In this document: positions 32,731-42,207 of the stretch, one piece after another
Numbering within the stretch: position 1 is the stretch's first letter
How the letters are laid out: each line of letters opens with the position of its first letter
Source of the DNA: Maribacter cobaltidurans
Lineage (GTDB): Bacteria; Bacteroidota; Bacteroidia; Flavobacteriales; Flavobacteriaceae
Reading direction: 5' to 3'
NCBI RefSeq assembly: GCF_002269385.1
Contig: NZ_CP022957.1
Location: 2,413,001-2,477,000 of the forward strand
DNA length: 64,000 nucleotides
Program-made: the position numbers and the translations under genes
The notes under the pieces: generated by a model
The model's database searches: none
Told to the model about the DNA's origin: nothing
What the model saw: only the letters and a program-made list of their open reading frames with translations

Positions 32731-32746
32731 CCCGATAGCTATCGGG
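32731..32746. repeat. 16-bp perfect palindrome upstream of tRNA-Phe
   Basis: CCCGATAGCTATCGGG is a perfect palindrome 4 nt beyond the 5' end of the tRNA gene. It could be a promoter-proximal operator or a dispersed short repeat. The following stretch to 33086 (about 340 nt) shows no gene that I can support and presumably holds the tRNA and TldD promoters. Confidence 0.45.
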
Positions 32747-33086
32747 ATAGCGGCTGCAAATATAATTTCAAATTTGACATATACCAACTAAAAAACAAAA
32801 AAAGCCGTCTTTTGTGTTTAGGCCCTGTTCAATTTTCTGGTTTTGAGGCTTTTTTAGATTTCAAAAGCATGGAAATGGAAAAAACCAACTTTTTTTCATA
32901 TTCTAATTTATCATCGACATAAAATTGGAATATCATAAAATCTTCTTAATAAAATCTAAATACGAACTGCACGTATAAGCATAATTCCCTATTTTAGGAG
33001 CTATTCGTGAAAGTAGGGTTCATCACCTTTTTTAGAGTACATGCTGATGGTGCCCTTCCGATCAAGAAATCAAATTAAACTAACTC

Positions 33087-34727
33087 ATGAAAAGAAGAAA
33101 CTTTGTACAATTGTCCGGAATGGGGGCGGCCTCCTTATTGGTGCCCGCCAGTATGATGGGCAACGTAATTGAAACCGAAGCCCTTTTGGAACCGGGAATG
33201 GATGTCGCCATTAAAAAGAAAATGGCCGATGTCGCCCTGAATACCGCAAAATCCTTGGGGGCAAGCTATGCCGATGCCCGTATTGGTAGATACCTTAACC
33301 AATATGTATTTACACGGGAGGATAAAGTTCAAAATGTGGTAAATACGGAATCTTTTGGTATCGGTATTCGGGTAATTGCTAATGGTACTTGGGGTTTTGC
33401 CTCGACCAACAGCGTTACCGAGGACGGAATCAAAAAAGCCACCCAACAGGCGGTCGCTATTGCCAAGGCGAATTCCAAGATTCAAAAGGAGCCGGTTAAA
33501 TTGGCACCTGTTGAGGCGTACGGGGAAGTTTCCTGGAAAACACCTTTGACCAAGGATTTCAAGGATGTACCGGTTTCGGAGAAAGTGGATCTGTTGTTGA
33601 GTGCCAATGCGGCCGCCATGGACAACGGGGCCAACTTTGTAAACTCGGCTTTGTTCATGGTCAATGAGCAAAAATATTTTGCTTCAACGGATGGTTCTTA
33701 TATAGATCAGGATGTACATAGAATATGGCCTACTTTCAGCGTTACCGCCGTAGACCGTTCGGCAGGAAAGTTTAAGACAAGACAGGCCATGAGTGCCCCA
33801 ATGGGTATGGGCTATGAATACATGGACGGACTTGCTTCCGAGAAAATGGAAGGCCCAGCAGGTATCACCTTATATAGTAAGAGTTACGATATTGTGGAGG
33901 ATGCCGTACAGGCGGCCAAACAGGCCAAGGAAATGCTTACGGCCAAATCCGTAGACCCTGGAAAATACGACCTGGTCTTGGAACCGAACCATTTGGGGCT
34001 TACTATTCATGAATCCGTAGGGCATCCCTTGGAACTGGATCGTGTGCTTGGATATGAGGCCAACTATGCGGGTACTAGTTTCGCAACCTTGGATAAATGG
34101 AAGTCCGGTGACTTCAAATACGGAAGTGACCTGGTTAACCTTGTGGCCGATAAGACCCAAGTAGGTAGTTTAGGTGCCGTTGGATATGATGACGAAGGTG
34201 TTAAGACCAAGAAATGGGATTTGGTCCGCAACGGTATCTTAGTGAATTATCAGGCGATTCGTGATCAAGTGAACATCATCGACCAAAATGAATCCCATGG
34301 ATGTTGTTATGCACAAAGTTGGAACGATGTTCAGTTTCAGCGTATGCCCAATGTATCCTTGGAACCGGGTAAGGAAAAATACTCCATTAAGGATATGATC
34401 AAGGATGTAGAAAAAGGGATTTATATCGCCGGACGAGGTTCCTATTCCATAGACCAACAGCGATACAACTTCCAGTTTGGTGGTACTATCTTCTACGAAA
34501 TCAAGAATGGGGAGATTGTGGGTATGTTGAACGATGTGGCCTACCAATCCAATACCCAGGAATTCTGGAATTCCTGTGCCAAGCTTTGCGACGAAGGGGA
34601 TTATAGAATGTTCGGATCTTTCTTTGATGGAAAAGGGCAACCCTCACAGGTGAGTGCAGTATCCCACGGTAGTGCTACTTCTAGGTTTAATGATATCAAT
34701 GTAATTAATACGGGTCGTACCATTTAA
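33087..34727 (+). CDS. tldD: TldD-family metallopeptidase with twin-arginine leader
   Basis: 546 residues, longer than cytosolic TldD because of an N-terminal leader: MKRRNFVQLSGMGAASLLVP has the RR motif, a hydrophobic stretch and an alanine-rich end typical of Tat export. The catalytic zinc motif is LTIHESVGHPLELDR (HExxxH) near residue 311, with the later cysteine-histidine region ESHGCCYAQSW. TldD/TldE act as a heterodimeric protease (microcin B17 maturation and CcdA turnover in E. coli). Its partner TldE follows 27 nt downstream without an evident leader, which makes the site of action uncertain. Confidence 0.9.
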   Translation: MKRRNFVQLSGMGAASLLVPASMMGNVIETEALLEPGMDVAIKKKMADVALNTAKSLGASYADARIGRYLNQYVFTREDKVQNVVNTESFGIGIRVIANGTWGFASTNSVTEDGIKKATQQAVAIAKANSKIQKEPVKLAPVEAYGEVSWKTPLTKDFKDVPVSEKVDLLLSANAAAMDNGANFVNSALFMVNEQKYFASTDGSYIDQDVHRIWPTFSVTAVDRSAGKFKTRQAMSAPMGMGYEYMDGLASEKMEGPAGITLYSKSYDIVEDAVQAAKQAKEMLTAKSVDPGKYDLVLEPNHLGLTIHESVGHPLELDRVLGYEANYAGTSFATLDKWKSGDFKYGSDLVNLVADKTQVGSLGAVGYDDEGVKTKKWDLVRNGILVNYQAIRDQVNIIDQNESHGCCYAQSWNDVQFQRMPNVSLEPGKEKYSIKDMIKDVEKGIYIAGRGSYSIDQQRYNFQFGGTIFYEIKNGEIVGMLNDVAYQSNTQEFWNSCAKLCDEGDYRMFGSFFDGKGQPSQVSAVSHGSATSRFNDINVINTGRTI

Positions 34728-34754
34728 AGGATACGCAAGATAAAATATTCGAAA

Positions 34755-36071
34755 ATGGCAATATATACAGAAGAAGAAGCTAAAAAAATAATGGAAAAGG
34801 CGTTGAGCTTTTCCACAGCTGACGCATGTGAGATCAATTTGAGCGGAACCGAAAGCGGCAACATTCGTTATGCCCGGAATACGGTGTCTACATCGGGGCA
34901 TCGATCTAATCAATCCTTGGTAGTCCAATCCAGTTTTGGGAAAAAATCGGGGACCGCTACCATCGATGAATTTGATGATGCTTCCTTGAAAAAGGTAGTG
35001 GAAAGGGCAGAGGAGTTGGCAAAACTTTCCCCGGAAAACCCTGAATTCATGGAACCGTTGGAACAGCAGACCTATGACAAGGCTGTTAATTTTGTGGAAG
35101 CTACTGCAAAAATAACCCCGGAATACAGGGCGTCCGTGGCCAATGCTAGTATAGTTCCGGCCGCAGCCCAGGACGTAACCGCTGCAGGTTTCCTGGATGA
35201 CTCCTATGGTTTTAGTGCCATGATGAATTCCAAGGGACTTTTCGCCTATAACAAATCATCCAACGTGGATTTTACGGTGACCATGCGTACCAACGATGGA
35301 ACCGGTTCAGGATGGGTATCCAGGGATTACAACGATATTGATAAATTCGATGCGGCCGAAGCATCCAAGGTGGCCATTGACAAGGCCGTGATGTCCAAAG
35401 AGGCCAAGGCCATAGAGCCTGGAAAATACACGGTGATATTGGAACCTGCCGCTGCTGAGAACTTGATCAGCAACATGGCACGATCCTTAAATGCACGTAC
35501 GGCGGACGAAGGTAGGAGCTTTATGTCCAAAGAAGGGGGTGGAACAAAAATGGGTGAAAAAATTGTGGACGAAAGGGTAACCCTATGGTCAGACCCCTTG
35601 CATCCCGAGGTACCTACAAGCACATGGAACGGAGGCGGACAAGCTTTGAACAAAACCACATGGATTGAAAATGGGGTGGTCAAAAATTTGGCATACGATC
35701 GTTTTTGGGCCAAGGAGCAAGGCGTTGAACCCGTACCCTTTCCCAATAACATCATCATGGGCGGTGGCGATGCGTCTCTGGAAGATTTGATCAAGGGCAC
35801 CAAAAAAGGAATTTTGGTGACACGTCTGTGGTACATCCGTACCGTGGATCCACAAACCTTACTCTATACCGGTCTTACAAGGGACGGAACGTTTTATATT
35901 GAAAATGGAAAAATCAAGCATCCTGTGAAGAACTTCCGTTTTAATGAAAGTCCGGTCATCATGCTTAATAATCTTGAAGCTTTGGGCGAACAGGTGCGTA
36001 TCAATGGTAATTTGATTCCCTACATGAAAATCAGGGACTTTACCTTTACGAGCTTGTCCGATGCCGTTTAA
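34755..36071 (+). CDS. TldE/PmbA-family protein
   Basis: 438 residues, no signal peptide. It starts MAIYTEEEAKKIMEKALS, has RYARNTVSTSGHRSNQSLVV, and near the end RLWYIRTVDPQTLLYTGLTR followed by DGTFYIENGKIKHPVKNFRF, the shared TldD/PmbA C-terminal pattern. The HExxxH zinc motif of TldD is absent, as expected for TldE, the non-metal partner subunit. Adjacent and same-strand to the TldD gene, so they form a pair; a terminator follows at 36086. Confidence 0.9.
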   Translation: MAIYTEEEAKKIMEKALSFSTADACEINLSGTESGNIRYARNTVSTSGHRSNQSLVVQSSFGKKSGTATIDEFDDASLKKVVERAEELAKLSPENPEFMEPLEQQTYDKAVNFVEATAKITPEYRASVANASIVPAAAQDVTAAGFLDDSYGFSAMMNSKGLFAYNKSSNVDFTVTMRTNDGTGSGWVSRDYNDIDKFDAAEASKVAIDKAVMSKEAKAIEPGKYTVILEPAAAENLISNMARSLNARTADEGRSFMSKEGGGTKMGEKIVDERVTLWSDPLHPEVPTSTWNGGGQALNKTTWIENGVVKNLAYDRFWAKEQGVEPVPFPNNIIMGGGDASLEDLIKGTKKGILVTRLWYIRTVDPQTLLYTGLTRDGTFYIENGKIKHPVKNFRFNESPVIMLNNLEALGEQVRINGNLIPYMKIRDFTFTSLSDAV

Positions 36072-36085
36072 CATATAGATCTTTT

Positions 36086-36127
36086 AAAAACTGGTTGCAT
36101 TATCCCATCGATTGTAACCAGTTTTTT
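36086..36127 (+). terminator. terminator after tldD/tldE
   Basis: AAAAACTGGTT-GCA and TGT-AACCAGTTTTTT pair across a short interior sequence, and end in a T run on the plus strand. It lies 15 nt after the TldE stop and separates that pair from the DUF4159 operon. Confidence 0.7.
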
Positions 36128-36190
36128 CTTTTGTAGTAACATCGGAATTCATAAATCACGAAATAGTAATCAATAAAGTTTGAATCCACG

Positions 36191-36811
36191 TTGAGCAACG
36201 AATTTTTCTTTACCCGACTTCAATACGAATCAGGCGATTGGGATGTTGATCAACGCATGCCCTCCAACTTGCTCAATTCCTTGGTGGAATACACCACTTT
36301 GCGGATAGATACGGTAGAAAATATAGTCCCCTTGGCCAGCGATGACATTTTTAAATGTCCTTTCTGTTATTTATCCGGCCATAAATTGGTGCAGTTCTCC
36401 AAAAAGGAGCGCGAGAACTTTAAAAAGTATGTGGACAATGGCGGGTTCGTTTTTGTGGATGACTGTAATCATGATATAGACGGCCTTTTTGCCAAGTCCT
36501 TTGAGCGGCAAATGGAAGAGATTTTTGGGGCGGAAGCTTTGGTGAAACTTCCCAACGATCATGAAATCTATTCGGTTTTTTTTGATTTTGAGGATGGCCC
36601 ACCAACAACTTCCCAGGAACTAAATGGTTGGGGCGACGACCTGGTCCATGAATATTTAAAGGCCATTGAGGTTAACGGTAGGATTGGGGTGCTCTACAGT
36701 AACAAGGACTATGGTTGCGAATGGGATTATGATTTTAGAAACAAGCGGTGGTACAAAAATGACAATACACGATTTGCGGTAAATATCGTGATGTACGCAT
36801 TAACTTCTTAA
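36191..36811 (+). CDS. DUF4159 protein (glutamine-amidotransferase-like fold, no catalytic Cys)
   Basis: 206 residues beginning SNEFFFTRLQYESGDWDVDQ, the DUF4159 signature, with an initiator TTG (no ATG nearby). The central CPFCYLSGHKLVQFSKKE and VDNGGFVFVDDCNHD resemble the strand-nucleophile regions of class I glutamine-amidotransferase-like domains, but no catalytic triad is evident. The MoxR gene follows 6 nt downstream. In this neighbourhood it probably serves the MoxR/DUF58/BatA envelope-related machinery; exact role unknown. Confidence 0.82.
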   Translation: MSNEFFFTRLQYESGDWDVDQRMPSNLLNSLVEYTTLRIDTVENIVPLASDDIFKCPFCYLSGHKLVQFSKKERENFKKYVDNGGFVFVDDCNHDIDGLFAKSFERQMEEIFGAEALVKLPNDHEIYSVFFDFEDGPPTTSQELNGWGDDLVHEYLKAIEVNGRIGVLYSNKDYGCEWDYDFRNKRWYKNDNTRFAVNIVMYALTS

Positions 36812-36817
36812 AAGGAT

Positions 36818-37822
36818 ATGGATAAAAATTTAATGGCTGCGGAGCAGGAAATAAAGGAATTGACGGATAAACTTCCGTTATTGAAAAAGGAAATCGGTAA
36901 GGTAATCGTTGGCCAGGAGGAAACTATTGAGCATATGCTCATTACGTTTTTGGCCGGGGGGCATGCCCTGCTGGAAGGGGTTCCCGGATTGGCCAAAACC
37001 CTTTTGATCAAAACTATTTCCCAAGCAATAGACTTGGAGTTCAATCGAATTCAGTTTACACCGGATTTAATGCCTTCGGACATTGTGGGTACGGAAATAC
37101 TGGAGGAGGATCACACCACAGGGAGCAAGTTTTTTAAGTTTAATAAAGGACCCATATTTGCCAACATCGTTCTAGCAGATGAGATTAATAGAACCCCACC
37201 AAAGACCCAGGCCGCACTATTGGAGGCCATGCAGGAATTTGAGGTGACCTATTCAGGTAAGACATACGAAATGGATCGGCCATTTTTTATTTTGGCCACC
37301 CAAAATCCCATCGAGCAATCAGGGACATTTCCACTTCCGGAGGCACAGCAGGACCGTTTTCTATTTTATATCAAAATTGGATATCCATCTGCAAAAGAGG
37401 AAGAAACCATTTTAAAGAACACTACAGGTTCCCATCGGCCCAAAGTGGAAAAAATCATCAGCGGCCCTGAAATTATCAAGTTACAGCAATTGGTGAGGGA
37501 TGTACATATTAGCGATGACCTTATTGCTTATGTGAGCAATATCGTTAGGGCTACCCGCCCGGAATCCACACAGAATGATTTTGTTAAGCAATGGGTGAGT
37601 TGGGGTGCAGGCCCAAGGGCAGGTCAGGCTATGATTTTGACCGCTAAGGCAAGAGCGCTGCAGGAAGGTCGTTTTGCGGTAACCTTGGAAGATTTAAAAA
37701 AAGTAGCCTATCCCGTATTACGACATCGCATGATCGTAAATTTTAGGGCGGAAGCGGAAGGAGTGGATTCGGATAGGGTAACGGAGGAATTATTGGAAGG
37801 AATAAAGCTTAACGTCAAATAA
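36818..37822 (+). CDS. MoxR-family AAA+ ATPase
   Basis: 334-residue AAA+ ATPase. Walker A is EGVPGLAKTLLIKT (K60), Walker B is IVLADEINRTPPKTQAALLE, sensor region FFILATQNPIEQ, and arginine finger region LPEAQQDRFLF. MoxR proteins act as chaperone-like ATPases with DUF58 and von Willebrand-type partners. It has an AGGA stretch just before the ATG and is 6 nt from both DUF4159 and DUF58 genes, which supports a single operon. Confidence 0.95.
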   Translation: MDKNLMAAEQEIKELTDKLPLLKKEIGKVIVGQEETIEHMLITFLAGGHALLEGVPGLAKTLLIKTISQAIDLEFNRIQFTPDLMPSDIVGTEILEEDHTTGSKFFKFNKGPIFANIVLADEINRTPPKTQAALLEAMQEFEVTYSGKTYEMDRPFFILATQNPIEQSGTFPLPEAQQDRFLFYIKIGYPSAKEEETILKNTTGSHRPKVEKIISGPEIIKLQQLVRDVHISDDLIAYVSNIVRATRPESTQNDFVKQWVSWGAGPRAGQAMILTAKARALQEGRFAVTLEDLKKVAYPVLRHRMIVNFRAEAEGVDSDRVTEELLEGIKLNVK

Positions 37823-37828
37823 ACGCTC

Positions 37829-38725
37829 TTGAAAACGGACTATAGACAACTGTTTCAACCGGAAATTATCAATAGTGTGTCCGGTTTGGCATTGATTGCC
37901 AGGGTCATTGTTGATGAATTTTTGTCGGGTTCACATCAAAGTCGTCGGGTTGGTCCCGGTCAGGAATTCAGTCAATATAGAGGCTATCAGCCCGGTGACG
38001 ATATGCGTTTATTGGATTGGAAAATGCTTGCCCGTTCGGGTCGTTATTACATTAAGGAATCGGACATAGATACCCAGGTCAATGTAAAGTTTATTGTGGA
38101 TACAAGTGCCTCCATGTTGCACGAGGAGAATGGAATGAAGAAAATCGATTTTGTTCGGGTGCTCGTTGCTTCCCTCGCCCATTTGTCCCATAACCAAGGA
38201 GACAAAGTAGGTCTCTATGCTTTGAACTCTTCCGGGTTAAGGAGTGTATATCCAGAATCCCACAAAAGGCATTTCAACCGAATCTTGTATGAATTAATTG
38301 AGATGAAGGTAGGCGGGGAATGGCCTTCCACGCTAGATGATTTGGAAAAAATCCACCAAAGGACCCAAAAGGAACTTCTTTTTGTAATTACGGATATGCA
38401 TGAAATTCATGAGGAATTGACCCATTGGATTCAAAATGTAAAGACCTCCAGAAACGAGGTGGTAGTGTTGCATATACTAGGGGAAAACGAATTGGAATTT
38501 AAGTACACCGGGGCATTGGTTTTTGAAGACCTGGAGACAGGAAAAAAGGTGAAGGTTAATGCAGAAAACGCCAGGAACTCATATTTAAAATCTTTGGAGG
38601 CCAGTTTATTGGAAATGAAAAATGATTTTCTCACAAGAAATATTAGCTATGAGCTGCTCAGTCTTAAAAACCCGATAGCAGAGGCCCTTCAACTATTTTT
38701 AAAGAAAAGGATTGCATTGAATTAA
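37829..38725 (+). CDS. DUF58 domain protein
   Basis: 298-residue cytoplasmic protein whose DUF58 motif is the segment PGDDMRLLDWKMLARSGRYY. The following DTSASMLHEENG is the MIDAS-like DxSxS of a von Willebrand A fold. It starts at TTG 37829 (KTDYRQLFQPEI). DUF58 partners MoxR ATPases. The BatA-domain gene starts at the base after its stop. Function of these systems is thought to be envelope or metal-centre assembly, but the substrate here is unknown. Confidence 0.9.
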   Translation: MKTDYRQLFQPEIINSVSGLALIARVIVDEFLSGSHQSRRVGPGQEFSQYRGYQPGDDMRLLDWKMLARSGRYYIKESDIDTQVNVKFIVDTSASMLHEENGMKKIDFVRVLVASLAHLSHNQGDKVGLYALNSSGLRSVYPESHKRHFNRILYELIEMKVGGEWPSTLDDLEKIHQRTQKELLFVITDMHEIHEELTHWIQNVKTSRNEVVVLHILGENELEFKYTGALVFEDLETGKKVKVNAENARNSYLKSLEASLLEMKNDFLTRNISYELLSLKNPIAEALQLFLKKRIALN

Positions 38726-40012
38726 ATGACGCTGCTACAACCTACATATCTCTGGGCCCTATTATCTCTGGCCGTTCCTTTGGTAATCCATTTGCTCAAC
38801 AAAGGGGATGTAAGGACTGTAAAAGTAGGTAGCGTCAAATATCTTAAGGAGTTTGATACCAAGCAGTCTAGGAAAATCAGATTGAACGAACTGCTGCTGC
38901 TTTTTTTAAGAATGTTGATTTTGGGCCTGCTCGTTATATACTTGGCAGAACCTCGATGGAAAAAGGATACTGAAAAAACACGGATTACGTATTTAATTGA
39001 TCCGATCTTGGCCCAAGAGGAATCCTTCCTGTCGTTTATGGATGGATTGACCATGGAAAACCCAAGATGGTTTTCTAAGGGTTTTCCGGAATATGAAGCG
39101 GAAATTGATGAACCAGGAACTCCCAACTATTGGCAGTTAGCACAACAACTGGGAGAAGTTTCCTCGGATAGTATCGTGGTATTCGCCAAGGGTATGGTTG
39201 AGGGAGTAAAAGGTCCTAGGCCCAAAATACCCCAAAATGTTGATTGGGTGGTTATAGACAATGAACAAAAAGTAGACACATACATTGCAGCCAAAAAATT
39301 TGGGGATTCCGTCCGATTATTTAAGGTAAAAGGTAATTCCCAACTAACCGATTTACAAACTACTACCCTTTCCCAAAACGACCGACGCATTGTTACCACG
39401 AAACAGGACAGCCTTGAGCTGGAAGAGGCTGACGAAAATTTTAAAATACCTTTTTTAAAGGAAGATACGCTGAATGTGACCATTGCTTTTGATAAGAAAT
39501 ATGAACGGGAAATGCAATACTTGTCGGCTTCCTTAAAGGCCATTGGACAATATGGGATGCAGGAGATACAGGTGGAAAAAGTGGAGGATAATGCCGAATT
39601 TGAACAAGGGAAACCTAGGGATTTATTGATTTGGTTGAAGGAGGCCCCAGTACCCAACATTGGCAGTGCCACCATTGCTGTGGCTCAAGATTCATTGGCC
39701 AATGAACTAATAGAGGAAACAACCACAAAAAACAATTTTCATCTAACTGAGCGATTGACCATTCAAAATACGGTAGCTGAAAGCTTGACCAATACATTGG
39801 CAAAGTTGCTGCTATCCAGTGATAGTCTAAATCAAAAAGTGAAGGAATACGACCATAGAGTGATACCCGAAGCTGAACTGGCCACTAATTTTTCAACAGA
39901 AAAGGTGGACCGGAAAGATATCAGATACATGGATATTTCACCTTGGTTATGGTTGGTTTTGGCCTTGGTGCTCGTAACAGAAAGAATCCTTTCAAAACTA
40001 AGGAAGCAATGA
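38726..40012 (+). CDS. BatA-domain membrane protein
   Basis: 428 residues. The N-terminal BatA domain is recognisable: LLQPTYLWALLSLAVPLVIH, then a short loop with VGSVKYLKEF and a second helix LLLLFLRMLILGLLVIYLAE. A large, probably periplasmic region follows and the C-terminal helix is WLWLVLALVLVTERIL. There is no intact VWA MIDAS motif. It starts at the base after the DUF58 stop, and its stop overlaps the next ATG (ATGA), so translation is coupled to both neighbours. Confidence 0.85.
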   Translation: MTLLQPTYLWALLSLAVPLVIHLLNKGDVRTVKVGSVKYLKEFDTKQSRKIRLNELLLLFLRMLILGLLVIYLAEPRWKKDTEKTRITYLIDPILAQEESFLSFMDGLTMENPRWFSKGFPEYEAEIDEPGTPNYWQLAQQLGEVSSDSIVVFAKGMVEGVKGPRPKIPQNVDWVVIDNEQKVDTYIAAKKFGDSVRLFKVKGNSQLTDLQTTTLSQNDRRIVTTKQDSLELEEADENFKIPFLKEDTLNVTIAFDKKYEREMQYLSASLKAIGQYGMQEIQVEKVEDNAEFEQGKPRDLLIWLKEAPVPNIGSATIAVAQDSLANELIEETTTKNNFHLTERLTIQNTVAESLTNTLAKLLLSSDSLNQKVKEYDHRVIPEAELATNFSTEKVDRKDIRYMDISPWLWLVLALVLVTERILSKLRKQ

Positions 40013-42207
40013 AGGAGGCCAGAGCTATTTTAACAAATATATTGATCAGGTGGCGGTTGATCAGAGCCTTGGAAATACTCCTTATGAGTCTGTCCTTTGC
40101 TGCAATTGCCTACTTATTGTTTTTCAAAATGTGGGTAGCTATTGCCTTCTTTTTAGGGGTGCTTTTGGTGGGTGCATGGTATGTTGGACTATGGAGGTTT
40201 TCACTTGAAAATATATGTTCTCACGTCGATAGAACTATACCGCCCATGGAACATAGTACGGCACTACTACTGGAAAGTGAAAATCAATTAAGTGTATTGG
40301 CCCAAATTCAGCAATCAAAAGTTAGCAGAATACTTCAAAAACATAAGAGGGAAATACATTTTAAAAATTATCTATGGCCCTTTTTGGGCCTTGCCGTCAT
40401 ATGTTTTATAAGTGCGTGGTGGTTAATGGGTACGGGCATTTTACTTTCAAAAGACCAAAAATCGGGAATTCCTAAAGACGATGTTGTTCATTTTCAGGTA
40501 CTGGATTCGGTTTCGGAAAAAATTGTCCCTCCTAACATGGTAACACAGGACATTCGTATTCGTTATCCTGATTATACCCAAGAATCGGTAAAATATACCT
40601 CTAACATGAATCTAAAGGTGCTGGAAGGTGCGCAAATTACCTGGAACTTGGAATTTGACCAACCCTTACAATATGCCTTGTTGCAAATGGGGGAAGACTC
40701 TCTTGCCATGAATATGGATACGGGTAGATATTCCAAAAGGATGATTGCCGATCGTTCCAATTTTTATTCCATAAAGTTTGTGGATACTTTGGGTCACGGT
40801 TATCTGTCCGATTTATTTGCCTTGGAAACTTACCCGGATGAATCCCCAAAAATTGAAATCCAAGGCTTGCCACAGTTTAGTTCCTTCGATTTTAAAGGTC
40901 CACAGCAATTAAAATTTTCGGCGGGAATTTCGGACGATTTTGGGATAAGCGATGTAGCCATTGTAGCAACGGTGAGCAAGGGAAGTGGAGAGTCTGTAAA
41001 ATTTAGGGAGGAGCGTTTGGGATTTGATTCCAAATTTACTTCGGGAACAAAGCAACAGGATCTTTCAAAAAGCCTGAATTTAAAAGATCTTAGAATGGAG
41101 CCGGGGGACGAACTCTACTTTTATGTTGAGGCAATCGACAATAAACGACCCAAGGCCAATATGGCCCGAACCGAAACTTTTTTCGCAGTCATCAAGGATA
41201 CCGTAATAAATCAGTTTGCGGTAGAGGGTACCTTGGGCGCCGATCTGATGCCCGATTATTTTAGAAGTCAAAGACAATTGATTATCGACACGGAAAAGTT
41301 GATAGCAGATCAACCTTCAATTGAAAAGAGGGAATTCAATTCCAGAAGCAATGAACTCGGTTTTGATCAAAAGGCACTACGCATTAAATATGGAGAATTT
41401 ATGGGTGATGAGACCGAAGGACCTGTGGCAAGCGAAGTACAGCAGGAGTCCCATGACGAAAACCCCCTTGCGGAATATACCCATGATCATGATGGTGCAA
41501 ACGAGCATAATCTTGTAGCGGAGGAGCATGAAGACCATAGCGACGAAGAAGGCGAAGAGGACCCATTGGAAGCCTACGTTCATAATCATGAAGATCCCGA
41601 AGCTTCAACACTTTTTGCCCAATCCCTAAGAAGTAAATTGAAGCAGGCCATGGCCGAAATGTGGGATGCGGAACTCTACTTGCGTCTTTTTCAGCCGGAA
41701 AAATCCCTGCCCTACCAGTATAAGGCCTTAAAATTGATTCAGGAAATAAAAAACAGTGCCAGGATATATGTGCATAGGATAGGATTTGATCCGCCTCCTA
41801 TAAAAGAGGACAAGCGTTTGACCGGTGAACTCAAGGAAATAGGAAACTATTCCAAGAACGAAGCGCTTGAAAAGGAAGAACTGTTTGCCAATATGCAAAA
41901 GGCAGTTACCCGCTTAGAAATGCTTTTGGAATCCACAGGAACTATTTCAAGGCAAGACAGACAATTGTTTGACAGAGCCGGAAACGAATTGGCTCGATTG
42001 GCCATTGAAGAACCGGGGAAATATTTGGAAACATTGCAATCGGTTAAATTATTGTCACAATCAGAAAGAGTGAGTAGACAGCAGTTGCAAAAGGTCCTGA
42101 AAGGCTTGTATGGAGCTCTGCCCCAAAAACAGACTTCACCGCGAGCCGAACAGCGGTATACAAATCAATTGAACCATTTATTTATTGAGGCGTTGGATGT
42201 GGAATAG
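40009..42207 (+). CDS. large membrane protein of the MoxR/BatA operon (DUF4175-like)
   Basis: 732 residues from ATG 40009, which overlaps the BatA stop as ATGA; the longer frame is a shadow. Three hydrophobic helices lie in residues 1-155 (AIAYLLFFKMWVAIAFFLGV and LAVICFISAWWLMG), followed by a long extracytoplasmic part with strand-rich repeats, then a coiled-coil-like C-terminus. Around residues 487-531 is a run dense in His, Asp and Glu (EYTHDHDGANEH and later VHNHEDPEAS) that could bind divalent metal. DUF4175 is my best family guess from position and architecture. Function is unknown. Confidence 0.65.
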   Translation: MKEARAILTNILIRWRLIRALEILLMSLSFAAIAYLLFFKMWVAIAFFLGVLLVGAWYVGLWRFSLENICSHVDRTIPPMEHSTALLLESENQLSVLAQIQQSKVSRILQKHKREIHFKNYLWPFLGLAVICFISAWWLMGTGILLSKDQKSGIPKDDVVHFQVLDSVSEKIVPPNMVTQDIRIRYPDYTQESVKYTSNMNLKVLEGAQITWNLEFDQPLQYALLQMGEDSLAMNMDTGRYSKRMIADRSNFYSIKFVDTLGHGYLSDLFALETYPDESPKIEIQGLPQFSSFDFKGPQQLKFSAGISDDFGISDVAIVATVSKGSGESVKFREERLGFDSKFTSGTKQQDLSKSLNLKDLRMEPGDELYFYVEAIDNKRPKANMARTETFFAVIKDTVINQFAVEGTLGADLMPDYFRSQRQLIIDTEKLIADQPSIEKREFNSRSNELGFDQKALRIKYGEFMGDETEGPVASEVQQESHDENPLAEYTHDHDGANEHNLVAEEHEDHSDEEGEEDPLEAYVHNHEDPEASTLFAQSLRSKLKQAMAEMWDAELYLRLFQPEKSLPYQYKALKLIQEIKNSARIYVHRIGFDPPPIKEDKRLTGELKEIGNYSKNEALEKEELFANMQKAVTRLEMLLESTGTISRQDRQLFDRAGNELARLAIEEPGKYLETLQSVKLLSQSERVSRQQLQKVLKGLYGALPQKQTSPRAEQRYTNQLNHLFIEALDVE

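Noticed and set aside
33135..33671. 178-codon minus-strand frame inside tldD
   Set aside because: Shadow of the strongly supported TldD frame; cysteine/histidine-rich composition typical of antisense frames.
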